Notes under the pieces: generated by a model
What the model saw: the letters and a program-made list of their open reading frames with translations, nothing else
Told to the model about the DNA's origin: nothing
Database searches by the model: none
NCBI GenBank assembly: GCA_903921945.1
Contig: CAIXSC010000004.1
Location: 1 to 5,906, forward strand
Direction: 5' to 3'
DNA: 5,906 nucleotides
DNA from: an uncultured Planctomycetaceae bacterium
GTDB lineage: Bacteria; Planctomycetota; Planctomycetia; Pirellulales; Pirellulaceae
Translations under genes and position numbers: made by a program
Part shown: positions 1 to 5,353 of the stretch, piece by piece
Position numbering within the stretch: the first letter of the stretch is position 1
Layout of the letters: every line of letters begins with the position of its first letter

Positions 1-1223
1 CGAATGCGTCTGAGGGGCCGGCGTCTCCCGCCGCCGCGAACCCGACGGCGGCACGCGCTACGTCGGCGGTTCCGCAACCTCCAGTCCCGCCCACGCCAAC
101 CCCGACCGCTCCAACCCCGACCGCTCCAACCGCGAACGCTGCAAACTCAGCCGCCTCCAGTGCTCCGATTCAACATACGGCTTCGGACGCCGCAGCCGCA
201 CCCGCAACTGGAACGCTGGGGCCGGCGAAGCCAACGGCTGCGTCCGCGCGAAGCGGTTCCAGCGTTCGACCGCCACCACCGGGCCCGCCAGCGGCGAGCA
301 CGTCCGCATCTGCTCCGTCATCCGCGTCGGCTGCTTCACGTTCCCGCAGTGCGTCAACGGAGCCAAGTGAAGCGTCACCGGCTTCTGGTCGTGACCGTGC
401 CATAAGCGCTGCAGTTGACAAAGGAACATCAGGTTCGGTCGTCGCGTCTGCGGCGACGCCGCCGGCGGTGGCTGGCCAAGTGGCTGGCAGGTCAGATGCC
501 GAATTGCCCGAGCCTGCTGGCTGGAACGCGTCGCCGTTCGAAGGCGAAGACAGTGGGTCATACGACGAAGCGTTAATGCCCTGGGAAGTCGAATCACTCG
601 ACGAACGCGAGGCATCGCGACGCACGCGGCGTGGCGGTCCGCCCGCGTACATTTGGCCTGGCTGGATCGTTGTTACACAGTTCCTGCTTCTCGGCGTGAT
701 GCTCGCGGTCGGGTACGGGTTGGGAATGGCAAGCCGTCGACCAGCGAACTCAGCCAACTCTACTGCGAGTCACAAACCTGCCTCGGTGTCTGGCAAAGTG
801 CTGTATGGCACAAGCGGCGGTACGAATTATCCGGATGAAGGCGCGGTCATCATGGTGTTTCCGGCCATTCAGCGTCCTTCGAATGACGAAAAGGTGCGGT
901 ACGAGGGATTGCGGCCCAGCGACATTCCGCCGACCGCCGGGCATGCGAGCCTCGAGCGGTTGCGCGCCTTCGGTGGCGGTTACGCTCGAGCGGACAGCGC
1001 GGGCGAATTCCGCATTCCGGTGGCGAAAGGTGGCCAATACTACGTGCTTGTGGTCTCCAACCATGGCACTCGGCGCGAACAAACCGTCCCCAACCGCGCC
1101 GATCTGGCGCAGCTAGGCCGTTACATCTCCGAGGCCAGCGAATTACTCGGAAATCGCCGGTACCGATGGCGAATCGAAGATTTGGAAGGGGACCGCCGGC
1201 TAGAGGAAACCTTGCCGTATTGA
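1..1223 (+). CDS. Membrane-anchored protein with Pro/Ala-rich region and carboxypeptidase-regulatory-like domain (5' partial)
   Basis: The reading frame is open from base 3 to the TGA at 1221-1223 (406 codons visible). The true start is upstream of the window, so the GTG at 468 is only an internal codon. Residues 1 to about 200 are low-complexity Ala/Pro/Ser/Thr with a short PTPTA repeat, probably disordered. Residues about 200-215 are charged (DEREASRRTRR), followed by one transmembrane helix at about 216-243 (IWPGWIVVTQFLLLGVMLAV). Arg on the N-terminal side suggests that the Pro/Ala region is cytoplasmic. The C-terminal part (about 261-355) looks like a carboxypeptidase-regulatory-like beta-sandwich: it opens with SVSGKVLYG and carries the typical ending YARADSAGEFRIPVAKGGQYY. 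Such domains are common in planctomycete surface or envelope proteins, and the last ~50 residues are charged. Function is unknown, and the domain call rests on pattern only. The frame choice is supported by the coherent TM and domain order, whereas the overlapping frames give only Arg-rich shadows. Confidence 0.8.
   Translation, partial: NASEGPASPAAANPTAARATSAVPQPPVPPTPTPTAPTPTAPTANAANSAASSAPIQHTASDAAAAPATGTLGPAKPTAASARSGSSVRPPPPGPPAASTSASAPSSASAASRSRSASTEPSEASPASGRDRAISAAVDKGTSGSVVASAATPPAVAGQVAGRSDAELPEPAGWNASPFEGEDSGSYDEALMPWEVESLDEREASRRTRRGGPPAYIWPGWIVVTQFLLLGVMLAVGYGLGMASRRPANSANSTASHKPASVSGKVLYGTSGGTNYPDEGAVIMVFPAIQRPSNDEKVRYEGLRPSDIPPTAGHASLERLRAFGGGYARADSAGEFRIPVAKGGQYYVLVVSNHGTRREQTVPNRADLAQLGRYISEASELLGNRRYRWRIEDLEGDRRLEETLPY
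96..140 (+). repeat. In-frame 15-bp tandem repeat (PTPTA)
   Basis: There are two perfect copies of CCAACCCCGACCGCT (96-110 and 111-125) and one degenerate copy (126-140, encoding PTANA). The period is five codons, so the frame is preserved. It lies in the disordered Pro/Ala region of the first gene. Confidence 0.85.
648..731 (+). other. Transmembrane segment of the first protein
   Basis: The encoded stretch after the RRTRRGG motif is continuously hydrophobic for about 24 residues (from YIWPGWIVV to YGLGM) and is followed by ASRR. It is the only such segment in the visible protein and separates the low-complexity N-terminal region from the beta-sandwich domain. Confidence 0.8.
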
Positions 1224-1244
1224 CGCCACCGTGCCCGTCGAAGT

Positions 1245-1404
1245 GATTCCGAGCCGGTGCGGCTCCGCGACGTGGCGGCTCCGAGCCGGTGCGGCTCCGC
1301 GTCGTGGCGGCTCCGCGTCGTGGCGGCTCTGCGTCGTGGCGGCTACGCAACGGGGTGGCTCTGCGAAGGTGTGGCTCTGCGAAGGGGCGGCTCCGCGACG
1401 GGAT
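1245..1404. repeat. Ten-unit 16-bp intergenic minisatellite
   Basis: Units start exactly every 16 bases at 1245, 1261, 1277, 1293, 1309, 1325, 1341, 1357, 1373 and 1389. The consensus is GGCTCCGCGTCGTGGC. The units at 1293 and 1309 are identical, the unit at 1245 has a degenerate head (GATTCC), and units from 1341 onward drift (ACGCAACGGGGT, TGCGAAGGTGT). Units at 1245 and 1277 are a variant with GAGCCGGTGC, and each forms a 5-bp hairpin (GAGCC-GGTGC-GGCTC) with the head of the next unit. The array begins 21 bases after the upstream stop codon. A period not divisible by 3 fits non-coding DNA, so the long reading frames across it are repeat artefacts. Confidence 0.95.
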
Positions 1405-1702
1405 AGATTTGAAAGCCCCTACAATCGACGCAGGTCCCCCGGTGGGCCACCGAGTTTGCGAACTGGCGGAGCGATGATTAGATTGGGTCTCCGATTCGCG
1501 GCATGCCTGTTGACTGGGGTTGTCGGGAATCGAGTCAACGGGTCGCGGAGGATGCGGCGACATCATCGGCCACGCAAGACATGGGTTGAGCGTGCCGGTT
1601 CAAGTTCTATCGAACACGTGCCGATTCGAAATTACAGGTAACCCTTGCCAGCATGGCCGCCCTGGGTTTCAAGTTCGGATCGCCCTAACCACGTTGATCG
1701 CC
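1405..1702. other. Intergenic region upstream of the desaturase
   Basis: This stretch of about 300 bp between the 16-bp array and the desaturase start contains no reading frame that I can support. A TACAAT hexamer at 1420-1425 could be a -10 box but has no matching -35 at normal spacing. A 7-bp inverted repeat, GTTGACT (1509-1515) and AGTCAAC (1533-1539), has a 17-base loop and could be an operator or chance. A smaller dyad, GTTC-TATC-GAAC, sits at 1604-1615. The desaturase promoter should lie here, but I cannot place it with confidence. Confidence 0.4.
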
Positions 1703-2851
1703 ATGCCAGAGCCGCAATCCGCCGAGCCGGCGTTTTCATTAGCCGCCGCGCGCCATTTGGTGTCGGACCTCTTCGTCCCGCGCCCTTGGATTTACTGGAC
1801 CGACTTTCTCATCTCTGCCGCCATCGGCAATGCGGCGATTGGAATCTGTTTGTTTGCCGTTCGCGAGCCCGCCAATTTCCTGCCATCGCTGCCGCTCGCG
1901 GCGCGGATCGCCGCCGGCCTTGCGGCTTACGTGATCGGCTCGCTCGCCTTCTATCGCATCTCCCTGTTCATCCACGAACTGGCTCATTTGCGGTCGGGGA
2001 CGATGATGGCCTTTCGGGCCGCCTGGAATCTGTTTTGCGGGATCCCGTTTTTGATTCCATCGTTCGTGTACCACACACACATAGGCCACCATCGACGCAG
2101 CCACTATGGCACAGAACTGGATGGCGAGTACCTGGCGTTCGGCCATGAGTCGCCGCGGTCGATCATCAAACACCTCGCGATGAACTTCGCCTTGCCGATC
2201 ATGACCGTTCTGCGATTCCTCGTGGTCGGCCCGGTTTCGTGGTTCGTGCCGCCGCTGCGCCGTCGAGTGCTCCGTCATGCCAGTTCCATGGTGATCGATT
2301 TCCGCTTCCGCCGTCCGGACGCCGACACGCGAATGGAAAAGCTCGTGATCTTCGTGCAGGAACTGCTCTGCTTCGCGTGGTTGCTCGCCATTGCCGTCGT
2401 GCCGCCCGTCTTTCTCGGACGCTGGCCGATTCCGTTCCTGATCGTCGGTTACAGCGTGAGCGTTTTCATTCTGACGCTCAACGCGATTCGCACGCTAGGC
2501 TCGCACCGGTGGCATTACGATAAACACCACGAAATTGGCTTCGTCGAACAATTGCTTGACAGTGTCAACGTGCATCGATCGCCCCTGGTGAGCGAGCTGT
2601 GGGGACCGATTGGCACCCGCTACCACGCCTTGCATCATCTGTTTCCGGGAATGCCCTACCACGCCATGCCGGAAGCCCATCGTCGTCTGACAGCCGGCCT
2701 ACCCGCTGGCTCCGCGTACCATCAAACCGAGGAGCCATCGCTGACGGCGGCGATCCGCGATCTGTGGCGACGTAGCGTCGCAGCCGGCCGCAGCGCTGGC
2801 CCTTCCCAAGCCGCGAGCCCCGTCGGTAATCAACCGGTTATCGCCGGCTAG
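1703..2851 (+). CDS. Membrane fatty acid desaturase
   Basis: This 382-aa integral membrane di-iron desaturase of the fatty acid desaturase family (PF00487 type) would introduce double bonds into acyl chains of membrane lipids using O2 and an electron donor. All three histidine boxes are visible: HELAH (91-95), HIGHH (126-130, with H124 and H134 close by) and HALHH (308-312, followed by LFPGMPYH). A further His-rich stretch, SHRWHYDKHHE (267-277), precedes the last box. Hydrophobic segments lie at about 34-53, 64-90, 109-122, 158-182, 213-238 and 242-262, which fits two hairpins with cytosolic His boxes. The last ~40 residues are an Ala/Ser/Pro tail. ATG 1703 was chosen because MPEPQSAEP is a plausible N-terminus. 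The same frame stays open upstream to a TTG at 1520, but that extension is Cys-containing, non-hydrophobic and unlike the family. No clear Shine-Dalgarno precedes 1703. Substrate and regioselectivity cannot be read from the sequence. Confidence 0.93.
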   Translation: MPEPQSAEPAFSLAAARHLVSDLFVPRPWIYWTDFLISAAIGNAAIGICLFAVREPANFLPSLPLAARIAAGLAAYVIGSLAFYRISLFIHELAHLRSGTMMAFRAAWNLFCGIPFLIPSFVYHTHIGHHRRSHYGTELDGEYLAFGHESPRSIIKHLAMNFALPIMTVLRFLVVGPVSWFVPPLRRRVLRHASSMVIDFRFRRPDADTRMEKLVIFVQELLCFAWLLAIAVVPPVFLGRWPIPFLIVGYSVSVFILTLNAIRTLGSHRWHYDKHHEIGFVEQLLDSVNVHRSPLVSELWGPIGTRYHALHHLFPGMPYHAMPEAHRRLTAGLPAGSAYHQTEEPSLTAAIRDLWRRSVAAGRSAGPSQAASPVGNQPVIAG

Positions 2852-2899
2852 CGAGATGTCGTTGCCGCGACAGCTATCCCACTTCGGGACATGAGCGGC

Positions 2900-3052
2900 T
2901 GCGGCTGTTGACCCGTGACCACTTTTGCCCCGTGACGGCGATTGACCGATTGCGGCAAGCGACCGGTTGCGGCAAGCGACCGGTTGCGGCAAGCGACCGG
3001 TTGCGGCGAGTGACGCACCGCGGCAATCAACCAGATGCGGCGGATGATTCAG
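2900..3052. repeat. 17-bp intergenic minisatellite between converging genes
   Basis: Units are phased every 17 bases. Three perfect copies of TGCGGCAAGCGACCGGT start at 2951, 2968 and 2985. Degenerate copies lie at 2934, 3002, 3019 and 3036, a recognisable copy is at 2900 (TGCGGCTGTTGACCCGT), and the copy at 2917 is barely recognisable. Each perfect unit carries the dyad TTGCGGCAA, and each junction carries the near-palindrome GCGACCGGTTGC. The array fills the space between the desaturase stop (2851) and the DUF3253 gene, and its last unit overlaps the DUF3253 stop codon (3049-3051). It has no spacers, so it is not a CRISPR array. Confidence 0.95.
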
Positions 3053-3315
3053 TCGGCAAGATTTCCTGCTTCGCGGATCCGCAAACGGATTGCGCCGCGA
3101 GCGGTCTGCGGGTCGACTGGCTGGCCGCTTTGAAGGAACTCGATCGCCCCGGCGTCCGCCAGTTCCCGTGCGGCAGCGCGTACCGCTTCCATGTACGCTC
3201 GCCAATCCTCGGGGACCGCTTTTCGAGCGATCTCCGAGGGACAGAGCGATTTCTTCGGGCCTCGCGTCTTCGCCATTCGCAGGACCGATTCGCGCCAAAA
3301 CGCGGCGTCGCGCAT
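3049..3315 (-). CDS. DUF3253 domain protein
   Basis: This 88-aa minus-strand protein spans the whole DUF3253 pattern: a short N-terminal helix (FWRESVLRMA), then KKSLCPSEIARKAVPEDWR (about 22-40), a helix MEAVRAAARELADAGAIEF, and the C-terminal signature GQPVDPQTARGAIRLRI (about 63-79). The fold is expected to be a small winged-helix-like domain; its biochemical role is not known. The start at 3315 is chosen because GGAGG lies four bases upstream, and the protein from this Met matches the family length (about 80-90 aa). The frame stays open upstream to 3606, but that part reads through unrelated sequence, including a GxxExxY remnant in another frame. Some family members carry an N-terminal DUF2256 zinc-binding segment, which is absent here. 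The gene converges on the desaturase. Confidence 0.85.
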   Translation of the reverse strand: MRDAAFWRESVLRMAKTRGPKKSLCPSEIARKAVPEDWRAYMEAVRAAARELADAGAIEFLQSGQPVDPQTARGAIRLRIREAGNLAD

Positions 3316-3319
3316 CTTT

Positions 3320-3324
3320 CCTCC
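3320..3324 (-). promoter_or_regulatory. Shine-Dalgarno site of the DUF3253 gene
   Basis: On the minus strand the sequence reads GGAGG-AAAG-ATG, a strong ribosome binding site with a spacing of four bases. It decides the start codon at 3315 over the longer open frame. Confidence 0.8.
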
Positions 3325-3341
3325 AGGGAGAGAATGTCCAG

Positions 3342-3400
3342 CTGGACCGTCCGTCAAGCTTTCGACCAAGGTCACCGGGCGGGCGTTCCTGACGGTCCAG
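3342..3400. repeat. 10-bp perfect inverted repeat in the DUF3253 leader
   Basis: CTGGACCGTC (3342-3351) and GACGGTCCAG (3391-3400) are exact reverse complements separated by 39 bases. Adding a G-T pair and an A-T pair extends the stem to about 12. In the minus-strand transcript it would lie about 26 bases upstream of the DUF3253 start codon, in the likely 5' leader. It may be a leader RNA structure, an operator, or part of the neighbouring decayed element. There is no T-run on either side, so it is not an obvious intrinsic terminator. Confidence 0.6.
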
Positions 3401-3420
3401 TTCAAAACCGAGTTATTCGC

Positions 3421-3580
3421 CCGCGAAGCAGACGAAGAGCACGCAGGTATCAGGGAAAGAAGCGTTCGATGCCAGCCTTTAGTTTCGGCCCGAGGTACCC
3501 GTGAACCGCGATCGCGCGACCGATCATGCGATGCGCGAGCTCGTCGACTTCCATCTTCCTGACCTTCGTGTCCTTCGTGG
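3421..3580. mobile_element. Candidate small decayed element with imperfect terminal inverted repeats
   Basis: The left end CCGCGAAGCAGACGAAGA (3421-3438) and the right end CCTTCGTGTCCTTCGTGG (3563-3580) are imperfect inverted repeats, matching at 14 of 18 positions. They enclose a GxxExxY-family remnant on the minus strand. The right end is the CCACGAAGGACACGAAGG type of sequence often found in front of GxxExxY genes in planctomycetes and related phyla, from memory of the family. The mobile nature is an inference: no transposase and no clear target duplication are seen. Confidence 0.45.
3450..3554 (-). pseudogene. Internally deleted GxxExxY-family protein remnant
   Basis: Starting with ATG at 3554, the minus strand encodes 34 residues. 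The N-terminal part, MEVDELAHRMIGRAIAVHGY followed by LGP, closely matches the start of GxxExxY proteins (typically EVDELT-IIG-AIEVH-LGPGLLES). The remaining residues KLKAGIERFFP resemble the C-terminal end of the same family (LKDGIKRFV type) and not the expected GLLES-Y segment, and a TGA follows. Intact members have about 120-140 residues, so about 90 internal residues including the nuclease-like core (PDDEXK_3-type) would be missing. The preceding codons read TKDTKVRK, also typical upstream of this family. The product is very unlikely to be functional. It could instead be a short expressed peptide, but I see no supporting ribosome binding site. Confidence 0.65.
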
Positions 3581-3655
3581 CTGCTCCCACCGAGTCCGGT
3601 GGTCAACGCCCTGAGTGGCGAACGCCAGATCGACTTCGCCGCTACCGTTGCCGGA

Positions 3656-3661
3656 TACTAT
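3656..3661 (+). promoter_or_regulatory. Possible -10 element of selO
   Basis: TACTAT lies 64 bases upstream of the chosen GTG start. The hexamer 17 bases further upstream (ACTTCG) is a poor -35. If used, transcription would begin near 3668, consistent with a start at 3725 rather than the in-frame GTG at 3599. The same bases read TATAGT on the minus strand, so the direction is uncertain. Confidence 0.25.
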
Positions 3662-3710
3662 AGAGTTGAATCAGCGATCAAGGACAACGCGGGGTTGGGC
3701 GGCGAAAGTC

Positions 3711-3717
3711 AAAGGGA
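3711..3717 (+). promoter_or_regulatory. Likely Shine-Dalgarno site of selO
   Basis: AAAGGGA ends seven bases before the GTG at 3725. It is the best ribosome-binding match near any in-frame start and supports the shorter N-terminus, which agrees with the family. Confidence 0.55.
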
Positions 3718-3724
3718 CGGTCAA

Positions 3725-5317
3725 GTGGCGGAATCGCTCGGTTGGAATTTCGACAACAGCTACGGTCGTTTGCCCGAGAGTTTTCACTCGCGGCAACCGC
3801 CAGTGTCCGTGCGTTCTCCCCAGATGGTGGTTTTCAACGCGACGCTGGCGGAAGAACTTGGCGTGCGTTGCCCTGATCCGCGCGACGAGTCGGTCGCCGA
3901 GACGCTTGCTGGCAATCTTGTGCCGCCCACCGCGGACCCGCTTGCCCAAGCCTATGCGGGCTGCCAATTCGGGCATTTCACGATGTTGGGCGATGGCCGG
4001 GCTTTGTTGCTCGGCGAACAAATCACGCCGGCCGGCCAGCGCTTCGACATTCAGTTCAAAGGTTCGGGACGGACCCGCTTTTCCCGCGGTGGCGACGGCC
4101 GCGCGGCGCTCGGCCCAATGCTCCGCGAGTACATCATTAGCGAAGCGATGGCGGCGCTTGGCGTGCCCACGACACGGAGCCTGGCGGTTGTCGCGACAGG
4201 CGAACCGGTCTATCGCGAACGAGCTTTGCCAGGGGCCGTTTTGACAAGGGTCGCAGGGAGCCACATTCGCGTCGGCACCTTCGAGCTTTTTTCGGCGCGT
4301 CGCGATCTGGCAGGACTCAAGCAACTTGCCGACTACACGATCGCTCGGCACTACCCCCATTTGGCTCCGCCAGCATGCGCGCTGGACGAACCGTCGCGAT
4401 ATCTAGCGTTCCTTCGCGAAGTCGCCGACCGCCAAGCGGAACTGATCGCCCGCTGGTTGGGAATCGGTTTTGTCCATGGCGTGATGAACACTGACAACAT
4501 GGCCGTGTCCGGCGAGACGATCGACTACGGTCCTTGCGCCTTCATCGATACCTACGATCCGGCTACCGTGTTCAGTTCGATCGACACTCGCGGCCGTTAT
4601 GCCTTCGGAAACCAACCGGGCATCGCTCAGTGGAACTTGGCTCGGCTTGCCGAAACCCTGCTTCCGTTGCTCGATGCCGATACGCAACGAGCCGTCGAAC
4701 TCGCGATGGAAGTCATCCAAGGCTTCCCTGCCCTGTTCCAGGAAAAGTGGACAAACCAACTCCGAGCCAAACTCGGGTGGCTCGGCGCCGAACCCGGCGA
4801 TCTCGAACTCGCCAAACAATTCCTCGACCGCATGACCCGCCTACAATTGGATTACACGAATTCGTTCCGACAGCTCACCGAATTGTCCCGCGCCACGGTC
4901 ACATCGGAGCCTGTTCCAGTGGAGCCAGTTCGATCGGAGCCAGTTCGATCGGAGCCGGTTCGGTCGGAACCAGTTCGAATGGGCTCGGCGGATTCCGATG
5001 CGATGACGTTGGGCGAACCCGAGTTCGCCAGTTGGCATGCGCGCTGGCTCGAGCGGCGTACCCGTGGCGATCAAGGCGACCCGGAGCGGTTGCGACAAGC
5101 GAACGAACGGATGTATTCCAGCAACCCATCGATCATTCCCCGCAATCATCGCGTCGAAGAAGCCCTGGCCGCTGCCGTCGACGAAGGCGAGCTCGAACCG
5201 CTCGACCGTCTACTGGCCGCCTTGCAACATCCCTACGACGACTCCCCGGCATGGGCCGCTTACCGCGAGCCGCCACCGTCGACGGCCTGTGGCTACCGGA
5301 CCTTTTGCGGCACTTAG
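3725..5317 (+). CDS. selO: SelO/YdiU protein adenylyltransferase
   Basis: This 530-aa member of the SelO (YdiU, UPF0061) pseudokinase family transfers AMP from ATP to Ser/Thr/Tyr of target proteins and is linked to redox homeostasis. It opens with the family N-terminus LGWNFDNSYGRLPESF. Conserved blocks follow: QFGHFTMLGDGRALLLGEQ (81-99), FKGSGRTRFSRGGDGRA (111-127, with K112), PTTRSLAVV (148-156), LTRVAGSHIRVGTFE (173-187), GVMNTDNM (252-259) and IDYGPCAFIDTYDP (266-279). D257, N258 and D267 match the catalytic base and metal ligands by spacing. NQPGIAQWNLARLAETL (296-312) and NPSIIPRNH (467-475) are also typical. It ends in GYRTFCGT, with Cys528 third from the end, where animal SelO has selenocysteine. 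GTG 3725 was chosen on family similarity and AAAGGGA upstream; the frame extends to GTG 3599 with unrelated residues. An inserted SEPVR repeat occupies residues 394-418. It converges with the next gene, 36 bases apart. Confidence 0.96.
   Translation: MAESLGWNFDNSYGRLPESFHSRQPPVSVRSPQMVVFNATLAEELGVRCPDPRDESVAETLAGNLVPPTADPLAQAYAGCQFGHFTMLGDGRALLLGEQITPAGQRFDIQFKGSGRTRFSRGGDGRAALGPMLREYIISEAMAALGVPTTRSLAVVATGEPVYRERALPGAVLTRVAGSHIRVGTFELFSARRDLAGLKQLADYTIARHYPHLAPPACALDEPSRYLAFLREVADRQAELIARWLGIGFVHGVMNTDNMAVSGETIDYGPCAFIDTYDPATVFSSIDTRGRYAFGNQPGIAQWNLARLAETLLPLLDADTQRAVELAMEVIQGFPALFQEKWTNQLRAKLGWLGAEPGDLELAKQFLDRMTRLQLDYTNSFRQLTELSRATVTSEPVPVEPVRSEPVRSEPVRSEPVRMGSADSDAMTLGEPEFASWHARWLERRTRGDQGDPERLRQANERMYSSNPSIIPRNHRVEEALAAAVDEGELEPLDRLLAALQHPYDDSPAWAAYREPPPSTACGYRTFCGT
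4904..4978 (+). repeat. In-frame 15-bp tandem repeat (SEPVR) in selO
   Basis: Five 15-bp units start at 4904, 4919, 4934, 4949 and 4964, with consensus TCGGAGCCAGTTCGA. They encode SEPVP, VEPVR and SEPVR three times (residues 394-418). The array sits after the helix ending QLTELSRA and before the EPEFASWHARWLERR block. Many bacterial SelO proteins have only a short linker at this place, so the array looks like an expanded surface loop outside the catalytic core. Confidence 0.95.
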
Positions 5318-5353
5318 CCCGGACCGGAACGCATCGACGGCTGACACACGCGT

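Noticed and set aside
4..405. Arg/Pro-rich plus-strand frame and two long minus-strand frames over 58-757
   Set aside because: They overlap the frame that continues without a stop into the transmembrane and beta-sandwich gene. Their composition (Arg-rich, no motifs) is that of GC-rich shadow frames.
1509..1539. GTTGACT/AGTCAAC dyad as an operator
   Set aside because: Seven pairs with a 17-base loop in a 300-bp GC-rich gap is close to chance, and no promoter can be tied to it. It is noted only in the intergenic entry.
1231..1641. Open frames across the 16-bp array, with periodic Arg/Ala/Gly-rich translation
   Set aside because: The period of 16 bp cycles through all frames, so open frames arise from the GC-rich repeat itself. 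There is no recognisable domain.
1520..1702. TTG start giving a 61-residue N-terminal extension of the desaturase
   Set aside because: The extension has no membrane or family features, and ATG 1703 gives a normal-sized protein. A GGAGGATG sequence at about 1547-1554 points to another frame that only runs to about 1641 and has no homology.
2852..2899. Intrinsic terminator after the desaturase
   Set aside because: Only a 5-bp stem (TGTCG-TTGCCG-CGACA) is present and no T-run follows.
2900..3052. CRISPR array
   Set aside because: The 17-bp units are directly adjacent without unique spacers, and no cas-like gene is present.
3316..3606. N-terminal extension of the DUF3253 frame
   Set aside because: It lacks DUF2256 or any other domain, crosses the GxxExxY remnant in another frame, and a strong ribosome binding site sits just before 3315.
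3599..3724. Upstream GTG start for selO
   Set aside because: The extra 42 residues do not resemble the SelO N-terminus, and the possible promoter and Shine-Dalgarno signals lie downstream of this codon.
5318..5353. Bidirectional terminator between selO and the kinase
   Set aside because: No stem longer than four pairs and no T-run is visible in the 36-base gap.
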